Part shown: in pieces, positions 46,661 to 55,576 of the stretch
How positions within the stretch are numbered: the stretch's first letter is position 1
Layout: each line of letters starts with the position of its first letter
Source of the DNA: an uncultured bacterium
GTDB lineage: Bacteria; Bacillota; Clostridia; Lachnospirales; Lachnospiraceae
Length of the DNA stretch: 64,000 nucleotides
Reading direction: 5' to 3'
Assembly (NCBI GenBank): GCA_905214675.1
Contig: CAJMMS010000003.1
Span: 1 to 64,000, forward strand
Notes under the pieces: generated by a model
Told to the model about the DNA's origin: nothing
Database searches by the model: none
Seen by the model: the letters and a program-made list of their open reading frames with translations, nothing else
Program-made: the position numbers and the translations under genes

Positions 46661-49600
46661 TTACTTTTTGATCTTTACGGATTTCGTATTTGAGTACTCT
46701 CCATAGATCACTTTGTTCTCTACATTACGGAATGCACGTACTTTGTAAGTATATTTCCTGCCAGCTTTTCCTTTCAGTTTGTAACTTGTCTTGCTTCCAT
46801 TATGAAGCGTCTTGATAAGTTTCCATTTTCCTTTTCCGGTTTTGCTGTAAATTGCATACCCGCTCGCACCCGTTACTTTATTCCATTTCAGCGTTACTTT
46901 TTTGCCCTTTGCTTTTGCAGATTTCAACGTTGTTTTCTCATTAAATACATACTTGTCTTTTTCTGCTCTGAGCTGTTCTTCCTGTGCTTTCAGTTTTGCA
47001 TCCTGCTCTTTCTGTGCTTCTTCCAGAGCTTTCAGATCTTCTTCTGTTTTCTTTGCTGCTTTGAGTGCAGCCAGGTCTTTTTCTGCGATAACCAGGTCAG
47101 ACAGGTTCGTTACTTTTGCTTTCACATCTGCTTCCAGTGCTTCATATGCATTTCTTGCTGCCGTGATTGCTTCTTCACTGTCAAGTGTTACTTCTCCGAT
47201 CGCTGTGATCGCATCGATGGCTGGCTGTGCTTTTGCTTTCAGGGCTTCCTGTTTAGCCTGCTCTGCCTTGTCTGCTTCTGCTTTGTCTGCTGCTTCCTGT
47301 ACAAGTTCTGCAATACGGCTCTCTGCTGCAGTCAGATCACTGTAGTTTGTTACCAGCGCTTTCTGATCTTCTGTCAGGGTGTCGTATGCGGCTCTTGCTG
47401 CTGCTACCACGCCTCTCTTGTCCAGGGTCACTTCTCCGATCGCTGTGATCGCACTGCTTACCGATGCTGCTGCCGCTGCATCCATCTGGTTTTTCAGTTC
47501 TTCCTGCTGTTTCTTCGCTTCCAGAGTCTGAATGGTCTTTTCTGCCTGAACCAGAACATCGTAATTGGAAACCAGTTTTTTCGCATCAGATGAAAGTGCA
47601 TCGTATGCATTTCTTGCTGCCTCTACACTTTCTTTTTTCTCCAGTGTCACATCGCCAAGTGCTTCAATCAGTGCTTTTACTGCATCTGCATCGGTCTGTG
47701 TCTTTTCATCCGCTGCAAAATCTGCACTTGTTTTCAGTTTATCCAGATCTGCTTTTGCATCGCTTAACTGTCTGGCAACCTCTTCTGCTGATTCTGCATT
47801 GTTGATCAGCACTTTTGCATTTGCAAGGATCTTTGTGATCTGGGCTTTTTCCGCATCACGGTAATCCTCTGCATTTTTGTATGCATTCAGTTCTGCAATA
47901 GCTGCTTCTTTGTTTGCAATTGTCACTTTCAGCATATTGCTGGTATGTGACTGTGCATCGTTATCTTTTACAACCACATAAACATCACTGACTGCCGAAG
48001 GCAGATTTGTAACTTCTACAGTTGACTCACCAACTTCAACACTTGTTCCTTCTCCGGTTGTATCGATCGACTCCGGTGCGTTTTCACCATATGGTACTGC
48101 CTTATAATAGAATGTTCCATACTCGTTTGAAGTAAAGGTAATGCTTCCGGTTGTCACATCTTTGCTTACGCCTGTGGCATCAGAGATAATCGGTGTATTT
48201 CCTGCATTCTGTTTTAAGGTCACATAGTAAGAATCCTTAACTACGCCGCCTTCTCCGGTCACTTCAACGCGTACTTTTGCACAGTCTGTATTGTCTGCAA
48301 AATAGATTGCATAACGATTGTGACCGCTTATGGTTGATGTGATTCCGATCGTTCCGTCTGATCCTACCGCTGTTCTGCTTCCGACCATGACCGGATATAC
48401 CTTTACAGTTGCATTTGCATCCTGTGCCAGTGCCCATACATTTAAGAAGCTTCTTGTACTGCTGTATTCTGCACGGTATTCATGTACGTCGTTGCTGAAT
48501 GTCGGTGTCATCGGCACCATACTGTTTGAACTCGGTGCTGCATTGCTGTTTGTCACGCAAAGTTCACTGAGTCTGGTATTCGGCTCTTTTCTCTGTACGA
48601 TCAGCGTGTATGATCTGCTGTCTGCACCCTTTTTCACAACAACCGGTACCGTAATTGCTTCATCGGTCAGTGTCAGCTCATAGCTGTTTCCTTCTACGCC
48701 GTTGATCGTTACCGTGCTTCCTTCGGATGCACTTATGGTCAGTGTTGTTTTTTCTGCATGTGACAAAATATTGATCTTATGTGAATTTACTTTTGTATCA
48801 AATGCTGCACCTGCGTCAATGCTGCTGCCTTCTGCACTTGATGTAACACCAGTCATATAGGCACTGCTGCTTGTGACTGCCATAACACATCCACTGTCGT
48901 TTTTGTAGTACAATGTACCGTTTTCATCACAGATAATACTTGTGATACAATAATTCTGTCTTGCTTTTTCCGGTGTAAATACTTCTTCTACATCCGGGGT
49001 GGTCTGTCCTTTTTTATCACGGATCAGCGTGATACCACCCGGATTGGTGTTATAGGTTGCATACAGATAAACACTTCCGTCTTCTTTTTCATAAGCGGTT
49101 GACAGAAGTACGGAGCACTGTGGATATCCTTTCAGTGGTGCTTTATAGATCTCTGTCATGGTTGCTGCATCCACAACACTGATTGCAAAGGTTCCGCTGA
49201 AATTGCTTCCGCTTGTCACGCCGACATACACTCTTCCGTTATATACGACCGGTGTGCTGGTGCTCATGGTTCCAGGCTGTACGGATTTCAGAGTATCTTT
49301 TGCAAAGGTTCCGTCTGCATTCAGTTTTACACTGTAGAGGTAGCCTGCTTTTGTTGTGAAATACAGCCTGTCTGTTTCCTTGTCGTAAGCGATCGTAGAA
49401 CGCTGGTCACCGATTACATCGATGCTGTCCACAACTTCTCCTGTCTTTTTGTTCAGAGACAATACGTTTGCCGGACCGTCGGAACCGCTTGTGCCGTCAT
49501 CCGTACCAAATACGACATAGTCACCGCGTACAACGGAACCTGCCCAGTAGAAACCACCGGTATGCGTATACTGCCATGCTGCTTCTTTTGCTTCCTGGGT

Positions 49601-52600
49601 ATTGGTCGGATCTTCATCCGTTACCGGGATGCACACATAGTTTGCATCTTTTATCTCTGCATTCCAGAATCCGGTATAAATGTAACCGTCACTGTAAGTG
49701 ATCGGGCTTAAGGACTGACCTTTCAGAGGATCCTGGTAAACCCACAGAGATTCCAGTGTTTCTGCATTAAATGCCTGTATACGTCCGTCTGACAGCGGTG
49801 CAAAGATCATGCCGTCTGCATAAGTCGGCGGTGTATATCCAAAGTTTGTTGTTGCTACCATATCGCCGGTTTGCAGGATATCACCAGTATTCAGATCCAG
49901 TTTGTAAATATATTTTGAACTCATTACGATCAAAGCATTGTCCACGATGATCTGGACACTCGGTGCGGCACTCCAGTTAATTCCCAGTTTCTTAAACCAT
50001 TTTTCGTAAGTCGTTGTCTCACTCTTTGGTGTTTTGGCAGAGGTGATACCCATATTATCATCGCTGTTACGGAAATTTTTCCACACTGCGGATACATCTT
50101 TTCTGGTGCTTTGCGGTGCTTTTTCCATTGTGATGGTTTTCTCAGTATCTTCTGCTATGGATATCGTATCTTTCTTCGTGATATATCCTGTCTTGACTGC
50201 TGCATAACTGTAGGTTTCTTCTGCTTTCAGTGTATACACACCATTTTCTGCTTTCAGCTTTTTGCTGTCTGCGTCTTTCAGCGTGATCACTGCATCTGCC
50301 GGATCGGCTTTCAGTGTCAGTTTCACTGCTTTTCTTCTCAGGACATGAATCTTGTATTCTCTTGCCTGATCCGCTGCATTTTCCACTGCCGCTTTTATGG
50401 TAATAACTGTCTCATCACCGGTAAGTGGAACGCTTGTCTCCTCGGTTACTGCAGTGCCGTTTACATAAACAGTTGCATCTGTCAGTGCTGCTTCTGCACT
50501 TACCTTTACGCTGTCGTTCTCTCCATAGACACTGACTGTGTAATCCGTTACATTTTTATCAAAGCCAGGATGAAGTACTTCTTCTCCCTCGACTGATGCC
50601 ACACTTAAGGATGTCAGCGTAGATTCACGAACAATATCAAATTCGTAAGTTGTCGTATTATCGCCGTTTTTCACATCTACATAAAGTGTATTTCCGCTCA
50701 TGCCTTTTGCAATCAGATTATATGCACTGGCTGTACTTCCACTTCTTAACGTTACGGTTTTTTCAGCATTATTATTTGTTGCAATATAGCGTGCTGTCAG
50801 AATTGCTGTAACACCATCTGCAAGTTTTGCATAGAAATAACCAATCGTAACCGAATCCGGAACAATCATCTGATATTTATTTTTGGCTGTATTAAATTCC
50901 GGTGTGATCTCATAAGCATAGGAAGTATCTGCGTTGGTTCCTGCAAGAAGTTTGAAAGATTCCAGTCCCGGTGCAACGACACTTACCGGGATTTCCACAC
51001 TCTTGCTTCCAGACTGTGCTGTGATCACAGCATCGCCTGTACCAACTGCCGTCACCCATGCTTCTTTTCCAATCTGTGCCGGTGCAGCCGTTTCTGCTGC
51101 CTGTACTGCCACAGATGGATCCTCTGTGCTTACGGTTACAACCGTCGGATTGGAAGAAGTCCATACAACCGGATCCGTTCCTGCTCCAATATCTGCTGTA
51201 ACTTTCTGCGTTTTCTGTGCACCGGAAGTTGTCAGACCAAGATATGTTTTATCCGACGTAATGCTTGTTGTATTTGTAATGCTACTGTCCGATGACAGAA
51301 CTTTTACATAACATTCTGCTGAAAATGCACCGCTTGTAAAGGTGATCGTTGCCTCTCCTTCGCTGACACCGGTTACACGGCCGGATGTGCTGACGGTTGC
51401 AACGGCTGTGTTGCTGCTCTTCCAGGTTCCGCTCTTGGTATCTGTGGTATCGCTTGGAAGATAACTTTCAGCTAAATATGCAGACTGTCTTACTTTGAGC
51501 GATTTTGTTGCAGAGCTGAGTTTTACACCCGTCATTGGGATCTCTTTGACTTCTACTTCCATAGAAGCAGTCAGATCACCAATGGTTGCTGTGATCGTCG
51601 TGGTTCCCTGTTTCAAAGCATTCAGATAACCGTTTGAAGAAACACTTGCTACGGTCGGCTCAGAACTCTTCCAGGTTGCTGTTTTTGCATCCGTTGTATC
51701 AGACGGTTCAAATTTCAGTGACAGAGAACGTCTCTGTCCTTTGTTCAGTGTCAGTTTGCTGTCAGCAAAATAAATCCGCTCTGTGTGGACTTCTTTGACT
51801 GTTACGGTACAGGTTGCCTCTTTATCAGCAGCTTTTGCTGTAATGACAGCCGTTCCTTCTTTTTTAGCGGTTACTCTTCCGGTCTGCGTTACAGCTGCAA
51901 CAGTTGCATCACTGGTACTCCAGGTAACCTTCTTGTCATCTGTTGTGTTTTCCGGAACCAGTGTTGTTTTCAGCGTTTCGCTGTCACCTTTCAGCAGTTC
52001 CAGTTCTGTTTTATTCAGTTGAACTTCCAGAAGTGGATTTGCCTTTACGGTTACTTTACAGGTTGCCGTCTTGTCACCGCAGCTTGCCGTGATGGTTGTA
52101 GTACCTGCACCGGTTGCTGTTACCAGACCATTTTTTACGGTTGCGATGGAAGGTTCTTCACTGATCCACTCAATCGGATCAACCGGTTTACCTGTCAGTT
52201 CCACTTTTGCATTTAACTGCAGGGTTCCTTCGTTTTCCAGTGTAATCTCACTCTGATCGAGTGTGATGCTGGTAATCTCACCTCCAAGCAGTTTATTCAG
52301 TTCATCGTTTATCTTATCTACTTCGCTCTGTTCTGCAACAATATTCTGCAGTACTTCTTTTGCTTCCGTAATCTTTGCTGCGATATCCGGATCTGCCTTC
52401 AGTGATGCACTGTTTGGTGCGGAATTGATCTTTGCCAGCGTCGTCGTCAGTTCATCTTTGTTTGCAACACTGTAAGAATCATCATAACCACCGCCCATAG
52501 CATTAGATCCGCCAACATCTCCACCATACTTCAGAGTAAACTGCGTACGCAGGACATCGCCTGCTGACAGATAATAATCCGCATATCCAACATTTGGAAA

Positions 52601-53455
52601 TACCGTATTGACACAGTACATCCAGCCTGAATAAGGGTTATAATCAAATTCACCAAGTGATCCTTCGGTGCCTCCATCGGCATCAAACTGCAGATCCGGA
52701 AGCTTTTCTGCCATATGCGGTTCGATTGCTGCACCGGAAAGATCCAGTTCCTTTGTCGCATTCTTTGGTTTTTCTGCATTGGATCCTACAATATTGGCCA
52801 TATAAAAACCACTGTCAAGAGTTCCGGTATAGTTTAAATCATACCCCTCTTCATGGAGCAGATTTGCAATCGCCTTTGCTGCATTGTCGCCTTCATAAAC
52901 CGGCATCAAGACCGGCTCAACGATATAACCTTTGGAAATCGTAAAAGCTTCGATGCTGACGGTCGCATAACCGATAAATTCACCTTTTTTTGCTTTCTGG
53001 TAGATAACCGTAAAGGTCATGCTTCTGGAATTACCTTTTTCATCTTCCGCCTGAATTTCAACCGTATGTTCGCCTTCTTCCAGACCATTAAAGTCCAGTG
53101 TAAAGCTTGTCATTACACTGTCATTCCAAGTACACTCGATTTTCTCACCATCCATTGATACGGTAGGTGTGAGCTTGTTATCCTCTGCGTCTCTTGCCCA
53201 GACCGTGAACAGCTTGCGCTGTCCTTTTATTTTAAGATTGTCTGTCAGAGTTGTCTTTAAAAGAATTCCATTTTCCGTTGTTTCATCGGATGCCGAGACA
53301 TCATCGGATACAACCGTATCGTTTGAAACAACTGCTTCCGTAGCCTGCGCCGGCAATGCTGCAAATGCACTTGTCGGAACCATGGTTGTGATCATCAGAA
53401 ATGCCAGTAACCATGCCAGAATTCTGGATGCAAATCTTTTTTCCTTTCTTTTCAT
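46661..53455 (-). CDS. Giant secreted DUF4430 protein with BIG2 tandem, beta-propeller and helical stalk
   Basis: 2264 aa. Signal peptide ends SAFA (about residue 32). Ig-like strand region, then DUF4430 at about 158-325 (VSIEAFTISKGYIVEPVLMP, YEGDNAAKAIANLLHEEGYD, SGWMYCVNTVFPNVGYADYY, GDVLRTQFTLKYGGDVG). About 392-830: five BIG2-type Ig domains. About 830-1110: cadherin-like and PEGA-like domains. About 1125-1550: a PQQ/quinoprotein-like beta-propeller (KLDLNTGDILQTGDM, DGRIQAFNAETLESLWVYQD, SLNKKTGEVVDSIDVIGDQR). Further cadherin-like domains, about four helical IGEVTLDxxxAIxAARNAY repeats (1850-2165) related to those of the 1324-aa protein, and a terminal FN3-like domain (VTLKWNKVTGASGYAIYSKT). 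First gene after the cobalamin riboswitch; ATG follows AAGGAGGAAATA. No LPXTG anchor. Proposed role: extracellular corrinoid capture (inference). Confidence 0.88.
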   Translation of the reverse strand: MKRKEKRFASRILAWLLAFLMITTMVPTSAFAALPAQATEAVVSNDTVVSDDVSASDETTENGILLKTTLTDNLKIKGQRKLFTVWARDAEDNKLTPTVSMDGEKIECTWNDSVMTSFTLDFNGLEEGEHTVEIQAEDEKGNSRSMTFTVIYQKAKKGEFIGYATVSIEAFTISKGYIVEPVLMPVYEGDNAAKAIANLLHEEGYDLNYTGTLDSGFYMANIVGSNAEKPKNATKELDLSGAAIEPHMAEKLPDLQFDADGGTEGSLGEFDYNPYSGWMYCVNTVFPNVGYADYYLSAGDVLRTQFTLKYGGDVGGSNAMGGGYDDSYSVANKDELTTTLAKINSAPNSASLKADPDIAAKITEAKEVLQNIVAEQSEVDKINDELNKLLGGEITSITLDQSEITLENEGTLQLNAKVELTGKPVDPIEWISEEPSIATVKNGLVTATGAGTTTITASCGDKTATCKVTVKANPLLEVQLNKTELELLKGDSETLKTTLVPENTTDDKKVTWSTSDATVAAVTQTGRVTAKKEGTAVITAKAADKEATCTVTVKEVHTERIYFADSKLTLNKGQRRSLSLKFEPSDTTDAKTATWKSSEPTVASVSSNGYLNALKQGTTTITATIGDLTASMEVEVKEIPMTGVKLSSATKSLKVRQSAYLAESYLPSDTTDTKSGTWKSSNTAVATVSTSGRVTGVSEGEATITFTSGAFSAECYVKVLSSDSSITNTTSITSDKTYLGLTTSGAQKTQKVTADIGAGTDPVVWTSSNPTVVTVSTEDPSVAVQAAETAAPAQIGKEAWVTAVGTGDAVITAQSGSKSVEIPVSVVAPGLESFKLLAGTNADTSYAYEITPEFNTAKNKYQMIVPDSVTIGYFYAKLADGVTAILTARYIATNNNAEKTVTLRSGSTASAYNLIAKGMSGNTLYVDVKNGDNTTTYEFDIVRESTLTSLSVASVEGEEVLHPGFDKNVTDYTVSVYGENDSVKVSAEAALTDATVYVNGTAVTEETSVPLTGDETVITIKAAVENAADQAREYKIHVLRRKAVKLTLKADPADAVITLKDADSKKLKAENGVYTLKAEETYSYAAVKTGYITKKDTISIAEDTEKTITMEKAPQSTRKDVSAVWKNFRNSDDNMGITSAKTPKSETTTYEKWFKKLGINWSAAPSVQIIVDNALIVMSSKYIYKLDLNTGDILQTGDMVATTNFGYTPPTYADGMIFAPLSDGRIQAFNAETLESLWVYQDPLKGQSLSPITYSDGYIYTGFWNAEIKDANYVCIPVTDEDPTNTQEAKEAAWQYTHTGGFYWAGSVVRGDYVVFGTDDGTSGSDGPANVLSLNKKTGEVVDSIDVIGDQRSTIAYDKETDRLYFTTKAGYLYSVKLNADGTFAKDTLKSVQPGTMSTSTPVVYNGRVYVGVTSGSNFSGTFAISVVDAATMTEIYKAPLKGYPQCSVLLSTAYEKEDGSVYLYATYNTNPGGITLIRDKKGQTTPDVEEVFTPEKARQNYCITSIICDENGTLYYKNDSGCVMAVTSSSAYMTGVTSSAEGSSIDAGAAFDTKVNSHKINILSHAEKTTLTISASEGSTVTINGVEGNSYELTLTDEAITVPVVVKKGADSRSYTLIVQRKEPNTRLSELCVTNSNAAPSSNSMVPMTPTFSNDVHEYRAEYSSTRSFLNVWALAQDANATVKVYPVMVGSRTAVGSDGTIGITSTISGHNRYAIYFADNTDCAKVRVEVTGEGGVVKDSYYVTLKQNAGNTPIISDATGVSKDVTTGSITFTSNEYGTFYYKAVPYGENAPESIDTTGEGTSVEVGESTVEVTNLPSAVSDVYVVVKDNDAQSHTSNMLKVTIANKEAAIAELNAYKNAEDYRDAEKAQITKILANAKVLINNAESAEEVARQLSDAKADLDKLKTSADFAADEKTQTDADAVKALIEALGDVTLEKKESVEAARNAYDALSSDAKKLVSNYDVLVQAEKTIQTLEAKKQQEELKNQMDAAAAASVSSAITAIGEVTLDKRGVVAAARAAYDTLTEDQKALVTNYSDLTAAESRIAELVQEAADKAEADKAEQAKQEALKAKAQPAIDAITAIGEVTLDSEEAITAARNAYEALEADVKAKVTNLSDLVIAEKDLAALKAAKKTEEDLKALEEAQKEQDAKLKAQEEQLRAEKDKYVFNEKTTLKSAKAKGKKVTLKWNKVTGASGYAIYSKTGKGKWKLIKTLHNGSKTSYKLKGKAGRKYTYKVRAFRNVENKVIYGEYSNTKSVKIKK

Positions 53456-53604
53456 TATTTCCTCCTTGTGCGTCTTAGGACGCTCTGATTATTTTCCTGT
53501 TTCACACATATTGCATCTGCGCTTCTATTTTCTTTTGTCCTCCTTCCCTTTTTGCGCGCCTCCAACATCATTTCATAATCTTCAGACACCGGGCAAAAGG
53601 GTAC

Positions 53605-53636
53605 AAAAAATACACCTCCGCTATGCCTGCGGACGT
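53605..53636 (-). terminator. Expression-platform terminator of the cobalamin riboswitch
   Basis: On the minus strand TCCGC (53629-53633) pairs with GCGGA (53617-53621) around the loop AGGCATA, extended by two pairs past a mismatch, then GTATTTTTTG. It lies just after the riboswitch aptamer and about 150 nt ahead of the start codon. This predicts termination when cobalamin is bound; the stem is short, so control of translation is an alternative. Confidence 0.55.
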
Positions 53637-53649
53637 TACTGATAAAACC

Positions 53650-53800
53650 GTTCTGTGTTTGTGTTCTGGCTTGGGTTCTTCCTACTTAAGACGCCTTCCC
53701 GGTTTCTAAACCAGTGACATTTTGTCCTTTTCGTCCCCCATACAGCAGGGAATAACTGCTCCGGATTCACACCGGATTCCTTTAAAGAGACCTTTAAACA
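53650..53800 (-). promoter_or_regulatory. Cobalamin (AdoCbl) riboswitch
   Basis: Minus-strand order of conserved blocks matches the B12 riboswitch: AAAGGAATCCGGTGTGAATC with CCGGAGCAG (53755-53785), GGGGGACGAAAAGGAC (about 53724-53740), GTCACTGG (53711-53718), CCGGGAAGGCG (about 53692-53702), AAGTAGGAAGAA (about 53677-53688) and the B12 box AAGCCAGAACAC (53661-53672). Distances are those of class I cobalamin aptamers. The nearest downstream gene is the 2264-aa DUF4430 protein, so the surface-protein operon is expected to be repressed by cobalamin. Exact aptamer ends are approximate. Confidence 0.88.
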
Positions 53801-53820
53801 AAGAATCTCACCACAGAATT

Positions 53821-53849
53821 CTTATGAAATTAGTCAGTTCTTTTGACAA
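53821..53849 (-). promoter_or_regulatory. Promoter of the riboswitch operon
   Basis: On the minus strand TTGTCA (53844-53849) and CATAAG (53821-53826), 17-bp spacer. The -10 is weak (4 of 6). Start site near 53814 just upstream of the aptamer. Confidence 0.5.
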
Positions 53850-53929
53850 ATTCAGTCTACATCCATTTTTTTTCTGTGTCAATGCTGGCATCGGAATTAG
53901 CTTCCCCTTTTTCCATCACAATCCTTTTC

Positions 53930-53958
53930 TTTACATTCTTGTAATTTTTTGTTAAAAT
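53930..53958 (+). promoter_or_regulatory. Promoter of the NlpC/P60 gene
   Basis: TTTACA (53930-53935) and TAAAAT (53953-53958), 17-bp spacer. Confidence 0.7.
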
Positions 53959-54035
53959 ATAGTAACATATAAACACAACCGGTATGGCATCTTTTGCCTG
54001 CCCACCAGCATCACAGAAATCCAGAAAGGAGTCTT

Positions 54036-54827
54036 ATGTTCCGAAAAAAAACATCACACTGTCTGCTGCCAGCAGTCCTTTTTCTTCTGTGTGCCATCTT
54101 TCTGATCCCGGCACACACTCAGGCAGCACCTAAGATCAATCTTGGCAAATACAAAAAAGGAGACGGCTATCTTGTCATCGCCTACAATATCCGCTATGGC
54201 AAAACAACGGCTGTGCGCAGTCAGCCTTCCTCCAAATCATCAAAACTTGCCACATTAAAACACAGCGATGCCGTTGTCGTAGATCAGTCCCAGATCACCG
54301 AAGGCATGCGCAGTTCCTGGATTCCGGTATATCTTCCGGATAAAAATGTGACCGGCTACGTCAGCACTTCCATCATGCGCCTGAAAGCCATTTCTTATGA
54401 AAGCTTCAAAAAAGGAGCAACACCTTATGCATATGATGCGATCTGCTATGGCCTGAAATACCTCGGCACACGCTATCAGAGCGGCGGCAATGATCTGAAA
54501 AACGGAATCTGCTGTTCTGCACTTGTCACCAAATGCTTCCGCAAAGCAGGACGGAACATGCCGGAAACTTACGTGATCAATCAGTATAATGAATGTAAAT
54601 TTATCAGCCGGAAAGATTTAAAACCCGGCGATCTGATCTTCTATCGCTCCAATACCTTACCACCATATGGCGGACTGGTACATGTTGCAATTTATATAGG
54701 AAATGGTCTTATTTTAAACGCTACCGGACATACCGGTTCCACCTATCCAAATGGGGGGATCTGTATCAAGACACTGAGTTATGGAAGTCATCTGGCATCG
54801 AGAGCCATTTACGGCAGGCTTCTGTAG
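54036..54827 (+). CDS. Secreted SH3b-NlpC/P60 peptidoglycan endopeptidase
   Basis: 263 aa from the ATG at 54036 (AGAAAGGAGTCTT upstream). Signal peptide about 1-30 (ends HTQA), an SH3b wall-binding domain (about 45-117, AVRSQPSSKSSKLATLKHSD, WIPVYLPDKNVTGYVST) and an NlpC/P60 domain (about 125-263). The catalytic Cys is Cys160 in NGICCSALVTK, where the usual preceding Asp is Cys159. His216 is in GGLVHVAIYIGNG and the third polar residue is Asn228. The family cleaves D-Glu-meso-Dap or related stem-peptide bonds. Monocistronic, divergent from the riboswitch operon. Confidence 0.9.
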   Translation: MFRKKTSHCLLPAVLFLLCAIFLIPAHTQAAPKINLGKYKKGDGYLVIAYNIRYGKTTAVRSQPSSKSSKLATLKHSDAVVVDQSQITEGMRSSWIPVYLPDKNVTGYVSTSIMRLKAISYESFKKGATPYAYDAICYGLKYLGTRYQSGGNDLKNGICCSALVTKCFRKAGRNMPETYVINQYNECKFISRKDLKPGDLIFYRSNTLPPYGGLVHVAIYIGNGLILNATGHTGSTYPNGGICIKTLSYGSHLASRAIYGRLL

Positions 54828-54836
54828 CTGTACACA

Positions 54837-54885
54837 AAAAGAAGCAGTTCAGATTTTCTTTTTCTCTGAGTCTGCTTCTTTTCTA
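54837..54885. terminator. Bidirectional terminator
   Basis: AAAAGAAGCAG (54837-54847) pairs with CTGCTTCTTTT (54872-54882), with inner TCAGA/TCTGA, between the convergent NlpC/P60 and flavodoxin genes. Confidence 0.85.
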
Positions 54886-54911
54886 TGTCCTATATCTGTC
54901 TTATATCATTC

Positions 54912-55433
54912 CTACAATCCCTGGATATAATTGAGCATCGGCTCCAGATTTGCCGGCTCGGAATAATCAAAGGATTTCTGAATCAGTTCCAGGAAACTCC
55001 GCTCTTCTTCTGTGCGTGGCTTCCTGCTCTTTAACACACCTCGGAACACTTTCATCATCAGCTTGTCACCAAGATTCATCGCTTCATAATTCAGTCCGCT
55101 CTGTAAATAAAAAGTACGGATCTTCTGGCGTTCCTGTCTGTTAAAACTCTGCTCCACTGCCTTTACTGCTTCTGGTGAAGTCTGCGGCATGGCACCGGTT
55201 ACAAATACTACATTGATCTTATCAAATGGAAGAACTGTTTCCTTATACCATTTGATCTCTTCTATATTTCCTGCACGGAAGCTGCTTCCGAAAATGATGA
55301 CATCGTAATCCGAGAGCCGCACACCGCCTGCATCCTCCTGCGGAATACATTCACACTTCAGCGACTCGGCAAGCCACTGCGCATATTGTTTTGTAAAACC
55401 GGTTCTCGATTTATATATGATAATCTGCTTCAC
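54912..55433 (-). CDS. Flavodoxin-domain protein
   Basis: 173 aa using GTG at 55431-55433, which follows AAGGAAGGTGCAAAC; the frame opens 15 codons earlier at an ATG with no ribosome site. Flavodoxin fold: IIIYKSRTGFTKQYAQWLAE as the FMN phosphate loop (SRTGFT), YDVIIFGSSFRAGNIEEIKW as the second flavin loop and VVFVTGAMPQTSPEA. It resembles protoporphyrinogen oxidase HemG-type and general flavodoxin-like proteins; electron partner unknown. Own promoter, monocistronic. Confidence 0.85.
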   Translation of the reverse strand: MKQIIIYKSRTGFTKQYAQWLAESLKCECIPQEDAGGVRLSDYDVIIFGSSFRAGNIEEIKWYKETVLPFDKINVVFVTGAMPQTSPEAVKAVEQSFNRQERQKIRTFYLQSGLNYEAMNLGDKLMMKVFRGVLKSRKPRTEEERSFLELIQKSFDYSEPANLEPMLNYIQGL

Positions 55434-55527
55434 GTTTGCACCTTCCTTCTTCACCCGTCTTATAAAGCTGCCATACAACTGATTCCGTACTGCGTACTCC
55501 CCAAATTTGCCCCTGACACTGTTTTAT

Positions 55528-55555
55528 AGTATAACTGAAAAACATTACAAAACAA
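55528..55555 (-). promoter_or_regulatory. Promoter of the flavodoxin-like gene
   Basis: On the minus strand TTGTTT (55550-55555) and TATACT (55528-55533), 16-bp spacer. Confidence 0.6.
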
Positions 55556-55576
55556 GGTCACTACTTTACAAAACTA

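Noticed and set aside
46802..47593. Cys/Phe-rich plus-strand frame opposite the helical repeats of the 2264-aa protein
   Set aside because: Repetitive antisense translation of Ala/Glu-rich coding repeats, not a membrane protein gene.
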